A program made the position numbers and the translations under genes. A DNA stretch of 6,888 bases from Phycisphaerae bacterium (lineage in GTDB: Bacteria; Planctomycetota; Phycisphaerae; SM23-33): the NCBI GenBank assembly GCA_030754715.1, contig JASLZV010000097.1, positions 1-6,888 of the forward strand, given 5' to 3'. Below the pieces are notes generated by a model. That model had not been told where the DNA came from. It worked only from the letters and a program-made list of their open reading frames with translations, and ran no database searches. This document shows positions 1 to 5,955 of this stretch, in pieces; the stretch's first letter is position 1, and each line of letters starts with the position of its first letter.

Positions 1-142
1 CGAATTGAAGACATTCGGTCATCTGGGATCGGTGGCGGTGGCGGACTTTCAGGACGACAGGGCGACCGAGCCGAGCCTGGACGGCATTCCGGCGCCGGTG
101 GTCCAGGGGTTTCTGGAGCAACTGGCGGGGGAGTTGCGATAG
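1..142 (+). CDS. 3' end of an unrecognised gene (46 residues visible)
   Basis: An open frame enters from the left edge (first full codon at base 2) and stops with TAG at 140-142. The visible tail is 46 residues, contains the stretch LGSVAVADFQDD, and ends with an acidic, probably helical segment (GFLEQLAGELR). The codons favour G or C in the third position, as in the other genes here, which supports real coding. I do not recognise the family from this fragment and see no diagnostic motif. The next gene is convergent, so this is the end of its transcription unit. The 102 bases between the two stop codons show no clear hairpin followed by a T-run. Confidence 0.55.
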   Translation, partial: ELKTFGHLGSVAVADFQDDRATEPSLDGIPAPVVQGFLEQLAGELR

Positions 143-244
143 GTCGCCGGTTTTGTCGCGCCACCAATGCGATCTTCTGATTTATCGGTTCCGTTGCTGC
201 GGTCCGGGCTGTGCGATATTTGTATTTCTGGGAAGGCGATCTAA

Positions 245-2230
245 CTAAAAATCGTTGCCCTTGTTTGCAGGTGGCGTGGGCCGCCCACCATCGCCGGGGC
301 CGGTCATCCCTCCATCCATGAACATCATCATCACCTTTTGCATCCCTTCCTTGATCAGTTCGTTGGGGATGTAGAACACTGCGTGCATGGCGTTGCCCCG
401 GACGTTGGCGCCGCAGGCAATGGGGGTCTTGCACGTCAATCGGGGGATCATCGCTCCGGCTTGCGGGTCGCCTTTAACCGCTACCATGCCGGTGCGGATC
501 ACGTCCATGAGGTTGGCGACGTTGAACACGCACAGCATCATGGCGTCCTTGGGCATGTACTTCATGATTTCCTTGGTGCCCGCATCATTGGGTATGGGCC
601 CCTTGCCCGGCGCGGCGTTGAGGGCCTCGCCCATGAAGGTCGTTCCTCCGCCGAACGTCAGCACCACGGTATTCCTGTCTGCCGCAGCCACCAGGATCCG
701 CACCTTGTCCTCGCCGAGGACTTGTATCATTTTCTCCCGCTTCACCTCGTCCAGTTCCAGCAATTTCGGATGCGAGATTTCGATCGCATCCAGCGAGATA
801 CTGCTGAGTTGCTCCACGTTCTTGGAGTAAGGAAGCCGGAGTTTCTTGACTTCTTCGTCCTCGACGAGCGCCGCGATGAAGGTTTCGGCCAGGGCACACT
901 CCTCCGCTATCAGGGCCTTAAACTTTCCGGAGTCCTTGCACTTGATTACTACGGCCAGCCCGAACACGCCGCGGCCGTCCGGTGCGCCGCCCAGAACTAT
1001 CTGGTAGCCGGTGATCTGGTCCGCGTAGTCCGATGTCAGTTTCCTGCACTTGGCCTTGACCTCTTCGGACAGTTTGGCCAATACCTCGGTCTTCAGGATC
1101 TTTTCAAGCAAATCCAGGAAGTAGGCCTTGTTTTGGGTATATGCATCCCCCAAGGTTGCCCCGCCTGCCAGTACGTACGGCATCGACGGAAGGCCGTTAA
1201 GTATCTGCGCGCCCTGCTTGTTTGCCGGAAGGGTCGCCATGATTTTGGCCATATTGGTTCCGGGCTTGACGGCTACCACCTCTTCCAGCACGATGCCGGT
1301 TTGGGCCAGCCGCAAGCCCACCGTCGCGCCGTCGATCTGCTCGAGCATTTGGGCGTACAGGGACAGGTACATCTTCATTATGCCGGCTCGGGTGTTGCCG
1401 CTGGCAGTGTCAGCGGGAGACGGTTGGGCGATACCTTGGCCCATCAGTTCCCTGCCCATCTTTTCTTCAATGACTTTGAACACCTTCTTGAGGAGCGGTC
1501 CGGCCGTCTTCATGTTAATCTGACAGGCCAGGTCGCTGCGGGCCAGCAGGTCCGTTGCGGCCTTTCCTAGTTCTGAGGAGGCCTTGGTTTGAGACTGCAC
1601 AACTGCCTGAAGGGCGGCCTTGTTGGGGCTTAAGAGCACGTAACTGCCGCTGGTGGTGGCGAACATCTCGCTCATTCGCAGGCCCACGCGGGAAAACTTG
1701 CCGTCAGGCTCGGGGACGATTTTATAGTTGCCGAAAACGCCCTGAATGCTCGTGCCGGGCACGAACAGGACAAATGGGAAGTTCTTCTTGAGTTCCGAGG
1801 CTTCGGCGGCCGGTTGGGTCTGCGCGTCCATGCCGCGCTCGATCATCTTGGCCAGATTGATTCCAAACGCCTGGGGGTCTAGCATAACCACGGCGAAACC
1901 GGCGTTGGAATTGAAGCCATCGCCGAGTTGAGCAACCTGCTTGAGAAGCATAATCAGCATGCTGGGCTGGGGCGGCGCGCCCTCTGCGGCCGGCGGCATC
2001 ATGCCGAGGCCCATCATCTGTCCCAGGCCGATGTTGACGAGGAATTTCTCGACGTTGCCCATGGTCCTGTCGATGTTGGGGACGATCAGGTAGCCCAACG
2101 ATCCGACCGGGATGTGATTCAACACCGGCTCGGCCTTGGGCATAGGCTTGGCCGCGGGCGTTTGGGCCCACACGCCGGCAGTTAGTGACACCACACACAG
2201 CACGGTTGCAATCGTTGTCAGTTTTCGCAC
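245..2230 (-). CDS. Secreted protein of unknown function, 661 aa, DUF3352-like style
   Basis: I chose the GTG start at 2230-2228. An AAGGAAC ribosome binding site lies 6 bases upstream, and translation from there gives a clean signal peptide: MRKL, a hydrophobic core (TIATVLCVVSLTAGV), then a VWA|Q cleavage site near residue 22. In-frame ATGs at 2281 and 2275 would add residues that spoil this N-terminus. The residue before Cys12 is Leu, so it is not a lipoprotein. The mature protein alternates hydrophobic strand-like stretches with helices and has no enzyme motif I recognise. A pattern of Pro, a hydrophobic strand, then Asn plus a helix occurs near residues 40-52 and again near 559-571, suggesting two related domains. 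The tail is rich in Met, Gly and Pro (MMMFMDGGMTGPGDGG). It resembles large exported hypothetical proteins of planctomycetes; a periplasmic or surface location is inferred. It is transcribed alone and divergently from hpt. Confidence 0.85.
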   Translation of the reverse strand: MRKLTTIATVLCVVSLTAGVWAQTPAAKPMPKAEPVLNHIPVGSLGYLIVPNIDRTMGNVEKFLVNIGLGQMMGLGMMPPAAEGAPPQPSMLIMLLKQVAQLGDGFNSNAGFAVVMLDPQAFGINLAKMIERGMDAQTQPAAEASELKKNFPFVLFVPGTSIQGVFGNYKIVPEPDGKFSRVGLRMSEMFATTSGSYVLLSPNKAALQAVVQSQTKASSELGKAATDLLARSDLACQINMKTAGPLLKKVFKVIEEKMGRELMGQGIAQPSPADTASGNTRAGIMKMYLSLYAQMLEQIDGATVGLRLAQTGIVLEEVVAVKPGTNMAKIMATLPANKQGAQILNGLPSMPYVLAGGATLGDAYTQNKAYFLDLLEKILKTEVLAKLSEEVKAKCRKLTSDYADQITGYQIVLGGAPDGRGVFGLAVVIKCKDSGKFKALIAEECALAETFIAALVEDEEVKKLRLPYSKNVEQLSSISLDAIEISHPKLLELDEVKREKMIQVLGEDKVRILVAAADRNTVVLTFGGGTTFMGEALNAAPGKGPIPNDAGTKEIMKYMPKDAMMLCVFNVANLMDVIRTGMVAVKGDPQAGAMIPRLTCKTPIACGANVRGNAMHAVFYIPNELIKEGMQKVMMMFMDGGMTGPGDGGRPTPPANKGNDF

Positions 2231-2360
2231 GGTTTTGTTCCTTATGCTGAATCGGGGAAGCGGTGATTCTACCATTTGCATCAACCTAAAGTGCCCGTAG
2301 CAGCAAACACCCCACGCAAAACGCAATATCCGATCAATTGGTTCCGCAATGAAGCCTCTT

Positions 2361-2390
2361 TCGACTTTATAAACAGACCATTCGTATAAC
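2361..2390 (+). promoter_or_regulatory. Candidate sigma70-type promoter for hpt operon
   Basis: TCGACT (2361-2366, 4 of 6 matches to TTGACA) and TATAAC (2385-2390, 5 of 6 matches to TATAAT) are separated by 18 bases in an AT-richer patch. It points toward hpt. The match is modest and the sigma preferences of this organism are unknown, so this is only a candidate. Confidence 0.3.
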
Positions 2391-2472
2391 CGAGCAGCCG
2401 ATGCGTGTCAACGATTTTCCGGCAGTCTCGTGCGTTAGTCGCGATGGATGCGGATAAGAAACTCTGAGTTTG

Positions 2473-2493
2473 GGATTGTGGATTGCGGATTGT
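2473..2493. repeat. Three tandem heptamers GGATTG-N
   Basis: GGATTG occurs at 2473-2478, 2480-2485 and 2487-2492, each followed by one base (T, C, T), giving an exact 7-base period. A degenerate preceding unit (GAGTTTG, 2466-2472) may extend it. The array lies 55 bases upstream of the hpt start codon. It could be a small dispersed heptamer array or a run of protein-binding sites; the sequence alone does not decide. Confidence 0.6.
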
Positions 2494-2547
2494 TATGGTG
2501 GGCGGTAGTAGGCCATCGAAAACGCAACGGTGGAGGCGAAAACCGGC

Positions 2548-3135
2548 ATGGCTGGAGACGGCGGCAGTTGTGTTGACAGCGCCTTGGCGGGGAGGCTTTG
2601 CGTGGTGATCCCGCGCGAGCAGATCGCCGCGCGCGTGGGCGAACTGGCCGTGGGAATCTCCGCCGCTTATGCCGCAGAGGACTTAACTCTCGTGGGCGTG
2701 CTTACGGGGGCCTTTATGTTCCTTGCAGACCTTCTACGGGCACTTGTGATCCCCGTGCATCTGGATGTGGTGAGCGTCTGTTCCTATCCGGGCGGCGCGA
2801 CGGAGTCTCGCCGCCCGCGTCTGAGACTTCCGCCGGCAGGTGACTTGGCGGGCCGACACGTGCTGCTGGTGGATGATATCCTCGACAGTGGGCGAACGTT
2901 GGCGTTTCTGGTGGGGTTGCTGTCGGTACAAGAACCGGCCTCGTTGCGAACCTGTGTGCTGCTGCGAAAGTATCGCCCCGACTTGCCTGCCCGCATCGCC
3001 GTGGACATGGTGGGCTTTGACGTGTCCGACGAGTTCATCGTCGGCTACGGTCTGGATCATGACGATTTGCACCGCAACCTCCCGGACCTGTGCGTCATGG
3101 ATGGATCCGGCCGGGTGGAGGAAGGTAAACCATGA
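2548..3135 (+). CDS. hpt: Hypoxanthine phosphoribosyltransferase, 195 aa
   Basis: It transfers phosphoribosyl from PRPP to hypoxanthine (and often guanine), giving IMP or GMP in cytoplasmic purine salvage. The type I phosphoribosyltransferase signature VLLVDDILDSGRTL is at residues 105-118, with the paired acidic residues that bind the PRPP ribose. Other family landmarks are GVLTGAFMFLADLLR (50-64), the base-binding LLRK (138-141), GFDVSDEF (156-163), VGYGLD (165-170) and RNLPD near 176-180. I chose the ATG at 2548 because GGAGG (2532-2536) lies upstream of it, though with a rather long gap of 11 bases; the in-frame GTG at 2530 has no ribosome binding site. Length fits the family (about 175-195). 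The PPi-loop residue is Thr in LTG where most members have Lys in LKG. The stop overlaps the next start (ATGA), so the pair is an operon. Confidence 0.93.
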   Translation: MAGDGGSCVDSALAGRLCVVIPREQIAARVGELAVGISAAYAAEDLTLVGVLTGAFMFLADLLRALVIPVHLDVVSVCSYPGGATESRRPRLRLPPAGDLAGRHVLLVDDILDSGRTLAFLVGLLSVQEPASLRTCVLLRKYRPDLPARIAVDMVGFDVSDEFIVGYGLDHDDLHRNLPDLCVMDGSGRVEEGKP

Positions 3136-3668
3136 GCCCGTCGGCCTCCGACGCGCAACCGGCTGCGGTGGCTCAGGCCGCCGTCCTTGAACATCTCTTG
3201 CACGACGGGGAGGTTGTGCTGCTGGCAGTTAAGCCCAGCGGATGGTTCGTGCCGCTGTCCTCGCTTCCGGCCCTTGCTGTGCTGGCGGTGGTGGCGGTAG
3301 GAGGACACTATCTCGGTGGGGCGCTGGACCTTCCGTTGGGCTCCCGGACGGTCGAGGTGTTTTGCGGAGCACTGGCGGCCCTGCGGTTACTGGCTGCTTG
3401 CTGCCAGTGGATTGGCACGCTGTATGTGTTGACAAATCAGCGCGTGCTGCGGGTCCGGTCGGCCCTGAGGATAGCTATTTTCGGCTGCATGCTGCGGGAA
3501 GTTGAGCAAACGGTCTTGTCGGTCGGGCTGTCCGAGCGGGTTGTTGGCGTGGGCACACTGTTTTTCCAAACCGTCAAGGGCAACCTGGCGGGGGGTGAAT
3601 GGCAGCATGTGGCCCGCCCATCGGACGTGTTGGCAATGATCAACGACGCCGCCCGGCGTGTAAAGTGA
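3132..3668 (+). CDS. Membrane protein with bacterial PH domain (bPH2/DUF304 type), 178 aa
   Basis: The N-terminus is cytoplasmic-looking (residues 1-35). Two hydrophobic segments follow at about 37-61 and 73-94, then a bacterial PH-like domain of the PF03703 type at about 95-173. Family features are YVLTNQRVLRV just after the second membrane segment, a basic turn, LREVEQTVLSVGLSERVVGVGTLFFQ, and a final W..V..P..V..MI helix. The role of such domains is poorly known; membrane anchoring with the PH fold in the cytoplasm is inferred. The ATG overlaps the hpt stop by one base (ATGA) and is preceded by GGAGGAAGG (3117-3125), so translation is probably coupled to hpt. The stop codon sits inside the palindrome GTGACGCGCGTCAC at 3665-3678. 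Confidence 0.85.
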   Translation: MSPSASDAQPAAVAQAAVLEHLLHDGEVVLLAVKPSGWFVPLSSLPALAVLAVVAVGGHYLGGALDLPLGSRTVEVFCGALAALRLLAACCQWIGTLYVLTNQRVLRVRSALRIAIFGCMLREVEQTVLSVGLSERVVGVGTLFFQTVKGNLAGGEWQHVARPSDVLAMINDAARRVK

Positions 3669-3678
3669 CGCGCGTCAC
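3665..3678. repeat. 14-bp perfect palindrome over the stop codon
   Basis: GTGACGCGCGTCAC is its own reverse complement and includes the TGA stop (3666-3668) of the PH-domain gene. As RNA it could fold into a 5-bp stem with a CGCG loop. No T-run follows, so it is not a classic terminator. Confidence 0.5.
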
Positions 3679-3764
3679 CTCCGTTTCGAGCCCCAACTCA
3701 GTGTCGCAGAGCACCTTGGCGTTATCTCACGACCGGGGGACAGGGCCGTGGAATCACAACAGAA

Positions 3765-3797
3765 GCAGTCACCCGTGTCCTGCCGGCAGGTGACTGC
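3765..3797. terminator. Possible terminator hairpin between convergent genes
   Basis: GCAGTCACC (3765-3773) pairs perfectly with GGTGACTGC (3789-3797) across a 15-base loop that contains the palindrome TGCCGGCA. It lies between the end of the PH-domain gene and the end of the RRM gene, where a bidirectional terminator is expected. Neither side has a strong T-run; reading the minus strand, TTCTGTTGTG follows. The hairpin is clear but its role as terminator is inferred. Confidence 0.45.
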
Positions 3798-3830
3798 CCC
3801 TGCGTTTGGTGATCAAGCTGATTGTCCTTA

Positions 3831-4079
3831 CTACCGTTTGGGGCGTGCCTTGTTCACAACCAGCGTGCGGCCACCCATATCGGACCCGTTGAGAGCCTCG
3901 ATGGCGGCCTCGCCCTCGGTGTCATTTTCCATTTCGACGAAGCCGAAACCGCGCGGACGGCCGGTTTCCCGGTCGGTGATTACCGTGGCCGCATTCACGG
4001 TCCCGTGAGCACTAAAGGCCTCTTGCAACTCCGCGTCTGTAGCGATGAATGGAAGATTTCCGACATAAATGTTTAACAT
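3831..4079 (-). CDS. Single-RRM RNA-binding protein, 82 aa
   Basis: The whole protein is one RNA recognition motif. RNP2 is IYVGNL at residues 4-9 and RNP1 is RGFGFVEM at 43-50, with the aromatic residues that stack on RNA bases (Tyr5, Phe45, Phe47). The helix and loop pattern (TDAELQEAFSAHG, ITDRETGRPRG, AIEALNGSDMGGR) is typical of short bacterial RRM proteins, which run about 80-100 residues and in cyanobacteria are often cold-induced. The start MLNIYVGNLP is the usual one for the family and has GGAG 8 bases upstream. The frame stays open upstream to 4472, but that part has no homology-like character and I do not include it. A short basic tail (NKARPKR) ends the protein. It is monocistronic, with a structured leader. 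Confidence 0.93.
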   Translation of the reverse strand: MLNIYVGNLPFIATDAELQEAFSAHGTVNAATVITDRETGRPRGFGFVEMENDTEGEAAIEALNGSDMGGRTLVVNKARPKR

Positions 4080-4105
4080 ACCATTTGCTCCAGGTGACGG
4101 CCCAC

Positions 4106-4127
4106 GTTGATGCCTTGCGGAATCAAC
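4106..4127 (-). promoter_or_regulatory. Hairpin with GCAA tetraloop in the RRM gene leader
   Basis: On the minus strand, which is the RRM transcript sense, GUUGAU (4127-4122) pairs with AUCAAC (4111-4106). Inside lie one U-C mismatch, two C-G pairs and a GCAA loop of the stable GNRA class. It lies 27 to 48 nucleotides before the RRM start codon, just ahead of the ribosome binding site. It may act on mRNA stability or translation, or bind the RRM protein; that is inference. Confidence 0.45.
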
Positions 4128-4159
4128 AAGCCACTCACATCTACATATTTCCTGCAACC

Positions 4160-4172
4160 ATGCACCGTGCAT
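4160..4172. promoter_or_regulatory. 13-bp dyad ATGCAC-C-GTGCAT
   Basis: This is a perfect 6-1-6 inverted repeat. Its centre is 29 bases from that of the similar dyad at 4189-4201, and both contain CACGGT when read on the minus strand. It may be an operator for the RRM gene. Confidence 0.35.
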
Positions 4173-4181
4173 AGCGACACG

Positions 4182-4213
4182 AATATGCTCACGGACCGTG
4201 ATAGGAAAGTCAA
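4182..4213 (-). promoter_or_regulatory. Possible RRM promoter with a long 20-base spacer
   Basis: TTGACT (4213-4208, 5 of 6 matches to the -35 consensus) and CATATT (4187-4182, 4 of 6 to the -10 consensus) are separated by 20 bases. This exceeds the usual 16-18 and would need an activator that bends or twists the DNA, as at MerR-type promoters. The alternative is that the -10 match is chance. Confidence 0.25.
4189..4201. promoter_or_regulatory. 13-bp dyad TCACGG-A-CCGTGA
   Basis: This is a perfect 6-1-6 inverted repeat. It lies between a minus-strand TTGACT (4213-4208) and CATATT (4187-4182), so it would sit in the spacer of a promoter for the RRM gene. Confidence 0.4.
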
Positions 4214-4407
4214 AGCGAAAATGAAAATTCCCGATGTGGCCGGTGCACTGCCTGCGCGTCCAGGGCGTTTTGCTTGGCGGCGCCTGTGCCTTAGGCGGCT
4301 TGCACATGCTGTCTGCACTTGTCATGATAGTGTCGGAATCGCTCATGGTCGGTGTAGGTGGCCCGGCGATGTCGAAGAGTGGGTGCGGAGGCTTAAAACT
4401 CGCTTGT

Positions 4408-4444
4408 CTCCGGGGGGGCGGCAAGTATGGGCTGGTGCCCGGAG
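4408..4444 (+). promoter_or_regulatory. Inverted repeat in the radical SAM leader
   Basis: CTCCGGG (4408-4414) pairs with CCCGGAG (4438-4444) around a G-rich 23-base loop. GTTTTTG follows at 4456-4462, about 12 bases after the stem, and the start codon is at 4471. The long loop and the distance to the T-run make a terminator or attenuator uncertain. Confidence 0.3.
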
Positions 4445-4470
4445 TCAGGGAAGGCGTTTTTGCGCGGACC

Positions 4471-5901
4471 ATGCGAATTGCTTTGGTAAATCCTGTTGCA
4501 CGCCGATGCGAGGGGTATCACACGACCGGCACGTCGATACCGCAACTGGGTTTACAGGTTCTCGCTCGCTTGGTGCCGGCGGAACACAAGGTGGAGATTA
4601 TCGACGAGATTTTCGGACTTGAGCGGACTGCCGAACTACTAAGCCCGGACCGATACGACCTGGTGGGCATGACGGCCTATACCAGCGGCGCGACGCGGGC
4701 GTACGAACTGGCCCGCCTGTGCCGGGACCGTGGGGTCCCATGCATTATAGGCGGCCCGCACGCCTGGGCCGTGCCCGACGAGGCGGCTGAGTATTTTGAC
4801 TCGGTGGCAGTGGGGGAATGCGACGAGACCTGGCCGGGGATTATCGCCGATGCCGCCGCAGGCAGGCTGCGCCGGCGTTACGAGGGACGCTTGACCGACC
4901 TTTCCGCCGGGTATGGGCCGGGGTTCCAGGGGCTTCAGCCGATCAACGGCCATTACGACATCGGGTGCATTCAGACCTCACGCGGCTGCCCCATAGGGTG
5001 CGATTTTTGCAGCGTGACGCGCTTCTGTGGGCGCAAAATCCGCCGTCGTCCAATTGACGACATCGTCGATGAGTGGAACAGTACGGACAGAAAGTTTCTG
5101 TTCGTAGTAGACGACAATTTCTACGGAGTTGGATCTGGGCACGCCCAATGGGCCAAGAGACTGCTGCGGGAAATCATCCGCCGCGGCAAGAAGCGCCTGT
5201 GGTTCAGCCAAACGAGCATCAACATGGGCAGCGACATGGAGGGTCTGAAACTGGCATACAAGGCGGGGTGTCGATCGATGCTGGTGGGGTTGGAGACGTT
5301 CAACATCGAGAGCCTCAAGAAGTTTGGCAAGGGTGTCAACGCCAAGTTGTTCGGTCGCTACCGGGAACTGGTCAAGGGATTTCATCGGGCGGGGATATCG
5401 CTGATTGGCTGTTTCATCATCGGGACCGACGAAGACACCGAGGATACAGTGGCCGACACGGCCCTGCGGTCGGTGCAATTGGGTGTGGATATCGTTCAGA
5501 TTACCAATCTCACGCCGCTGCCCGGGACGGACCTTTACGACCGCTGGATGGCTGAGGGGAAGATATTCGCAACTGACTACCCCACCGACTGGGAGCGATA
5601 CAGCTTTGTTGAAACCGTGTATAGGCCCGAGAAAATCACGTCGCAGCGCCTGGATGAGACCATCTATGAGCTCCGCAAGGCGGCGGCCGAGGAGCCCTGG
5701 GTGTGGAAGCGGACGCTCAGGACGCTCTGGCGGACGCGGTCGCTGACAACGGCGGCCTTTGTTCACAGCACCAACGCTGGCTGGGTGAGGTTGGCCAGGG
5801 CACAGGTGGCCCGCGATGCCGAGCGGTTCGGATACGTGCCTGGCGACAACGAGCGCACGCGAAAAATCCGCAAGGCCTTCTCGTTCCGGTGCGGGAAGTA
5901 G
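4471..5901 (+). CDS. Radical SAM protein with B12-binding-type N-terminal domain, 476 aa
   Basis: The N-terminal half (residues 1 to about 140) is a Rossmann-like cobalamin-binding-type domain: MRIALVNP, KVEIIDE (40-46), YDLVGMTAY (62-70), IIGGPHAWAVPDEA (92-105) and VAVGECDETWP (112-122). The radical SAM domain follows, with the [4Fe-4S] cluster motif CPIGCDFC (Cys173, Cys177, Cys180). Further strands are FLFVVDDNFYG (209-219), GLETFN (273-278), GCFIIGTDEDT (313-323) and LTPLPGTDLYDRWM (347-360). The C-terminal 110 residues resemble the DUF4070 region often found in this class. The canonical DxHxxG cobalamin ligand is not visible, as in many relatives. Related enzymes do methylations or ring rearrangements; the substrate here cannot be read. 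The start is set by the family N-terminus, since the upstream frame gives no family-like sequence. The best purine-rich site (AGGGAAGG) ends 17 bases before the ATG, which is far. Tandem TAG stops end the gene. Confidence 0.9.
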   Translation: MRIALVNPVARRCEGYHTTGTSIPQLGLQVLARLVPAEHKVEIIDEIFGLERTAELLSPDRYDLVGMTAYTSGATRAYELARLCRDRGVPCIIGGPHAWAVPDEAAEYFDSVAVGECDETWPGIIADAAAGRLRRRYEGRLTDLSAGYGPGFQGLQPINGHYDIGCIQTSRGCPIGCDFCSVTRFCGRKIRRRPIDDIVDEWNSTDRKFLFVVDDNFYGVGSGHAQWAKRLLREIIRRGKKRLWFSQTSINMGSDMEGLKLAYKAGCRSMLVGLETFNIESLKKFGKGVNAKLFGRYRELVKGFHRAGISLIGCFIIGTDEDTEDTVADTALRSVQLGVDIVQITNLTPLPGTDLYDRWMAEGKIFATDYPTDWERYSFVETVYRPEKITSQRLDETIYELRKAAAEEPWVWKRTLRTLWRTRSLTTAAFVHSTNAGWVRLARAQVARDAERFGYVPGDNERTRKIRKAFSFRCGK

Positions 5902-5955
5902 TAGCAGGTTGAAGACTCGCTGTGGTGGAAGATGCAGGGGGTAAGCAGGGCATTC

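Larger units (their letters stand above)
2231..2547. other. Divergent intergenic region between the secreted-protein gene and hpt
   Basis: These 317 bases must hold the promoters of both flanking genes. Visible contents are the ribosome binding site of the minus-strand gene (AAGGAAC, about 2237-2243), a plus-strand sigma70-like promoter candidate at 2361-2390, and three tandem GGATTG-N heptamers at 2473-2493. I see no purine riboswitch core upstream of hpt, no tRNA, and no convincing small ORF. If the candidate promoter is used, hpt has a leader of about 150 nucleotides. Confidence 0.6.
4080..4470. other. Divergent intergenic region between RRM and radical SAM genes
   Basis: These 391 bases separate two divergent genes. 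On the RRM side are the ribosome binding site, a tetraloop hairpin (4106-4127), two 13-bp dyads (4160-4172, 4189-4201) and a promoter-like pair (4208-4213 with 4182-4187). On the radical SAM side are a 7-bp inverted repeat (4408-4414 with 4438-4444), a run of seven G (4412-4418), a GGGAAGG stretch (4448-4454) and a five-T run (4457-4461). Open frames cross the region on both strands, as is common in high-GC DNA, but their products are low-complexity and look unlike a protein family, so I treat the region as non-coding. Confidence 0.6.

Noticed and set aside
338..1570. Long plus-strand open frame of 410 codons opposite the secreted protein gene
   Set aside because: It is rich in His, Gln, Arg and Leu, with no domain features, and is the antisense shadow of the minus-strand gene, which has a ribosome binding site and a signal peptide.
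2391..2547. Purine riboswitch upstream of hpt
   Set aside because: I could not find the conserved purine riboswitch core or its three-stem arrangement.
2832..3795. Exact 14-base direct repeat GCCGGCAGGTGACT at 2832-2845 and 3782-3795
   Set aside because: One copy is coding within hpt and the other is part of the intergenic hairpin; a single match of this length in GC-rich DNA can arise by chance.
4234..4470. N-terminal extension of the radical SAM protein by 79 residues
   Set aside because: The family begins at MRIALVNP; the extension is Gly-rich with no domain features.
4080..4472. N-terminal extension of the RRM protein by about 131 residues, since the frame stays open to 4472
   Set aside because: The added sequence is Pro-rich and unlike any domain; the ATG at 4079 has a good ribosome binding site and gives the standard family N-terminus.
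4978..5766. Minus-strand open frame of 262 codons inside the radical SAM gene
   Set aside because: It is the antisense of a gene with clear cluster motifs; its product has biased composition and no family signature.
5902..5955. Terminator between the radical SAM and xerC genes
   Set aside because: The 54 bases show no stable inverted repeat with a T-run on either strand.
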